From Novosphingobium sp. MD-1 (GTDB lineage Bacteria > Pseudomonadota > Alphaproteobacteria > Sphingomonadales > Sphingomonadaceae): 64,000 nt of DNA. The number at the start of each line of letters is the position of its first letter. The first letter of the stretch is position 1. The translations under genes and the position numbers were made by a program. The notes under the pieces were generated by a model. The model was given only the letters and a program-made list of their open reading frames with translations. It was not told the DNA's origin and did not search any database. Of this stretch, positions 63,994 through 64,000 are shown one piece after another. The stretch is taken from positions 62,001 through 126,000 of the forward strand of contig NZ_BBXA01000031.1 in assembly GCF_001014975.1 (NCBI RefSeq), given 5' to 3'.

Positions 63994-64000
63994 GCGTTCG

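Overview
The window looks like a chromosomal segment of a GC-rich alphaproteobacterium of the order Sphingomonadales, most like Novosphingobium or a close relative. The basis is the ntrX-hfq-hflX order with an Hfq made of two fused Sm domains, the leftward mltB-rlpA-dacC-tmk-holB-metG-tatD block, and the pdhC / lpd and radA-cvpA-alr-phaR-proS neighbourhoods. These placements rest on recognition of families and gene order; no search was run.

Layout. (1) 1-4.1 kb: end of ntrX, tandem-domain hfq, hflX, convergent mazG, and a DUF4197 export-signal protein. (2) 4.1-12.7 kb: a tightly packed leftward housekeeping block (lytic transglycosylase, RlpA-like SPOR protein, D,D-carboxypeptidase, tmk, holB, metG, tatD, a PhnP-like metallo-hydrolase and a 54-residue membrane protein), bounded by tRNA-Ser(UGA). 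(3) 12.8-44.9 kb: an accessory, metabolically varied region. It holds a sensor kinase with two convergent response regulators, an AraC regulator, a periplasmic metallo-beta-lactamase-fold hydrolase, and a lone M17-peptidase N-terminal domain. These are followed by a rightward set of hydrolases that culminates in XapX, an exported amidohydrolase, a VOC protein, DoxX and an outer-membrane porin. Then come FAH-family and alpha/beta hydrolases with a quinone-dependent D-lactate dehydrogenase, a divergent MFS/LysR pair, a beta-propeller sensor kinase with its NarL-type regulator, ThrE, FumC, PoxB, a rearranged patch of truncated genes, and a GMC oxidoreductase. (4) 45-49.7 kb: leftward pyruvate dehydrogenase operon (E2, two small thioesterases, E3, a flavoprotein). 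(5) 49.8-64 kb: a universal stress protein and a DUF6869-like protein, then a leftward housekeeping run (rnr, M28 peptidase, proS, phaR, alr, MHS-type transporter, NifU-like scaffold, cvpA, radA, M20 peptidase), a small unknown protein and tRNA-Leu(CAA).

How the parts fit. The core blocks serve post-transcriptional regulation, cell-wall turnover, DNA replication and repair, translation and central carbon entry. The accessory block suggests growth on diverse, perhaps aromatic or carboxylic, substrates: import through a porin, periplasmic or cytoplasmic hydrolysis, ring-fission-product hydrolases of the FAH family, and direct electron delivery to quinone by D-lactate dehydrogenase and PoxB. The most notable items are the tandem Hfq with a diverged second copy, the 21-26 kb exported amidohydrolase module with a Cys/His-rich tail, and the 42-43.2 kb patch. 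In that patch two divergently read gene remnants meet head to head, and a third gene has lost its proper 3' end.
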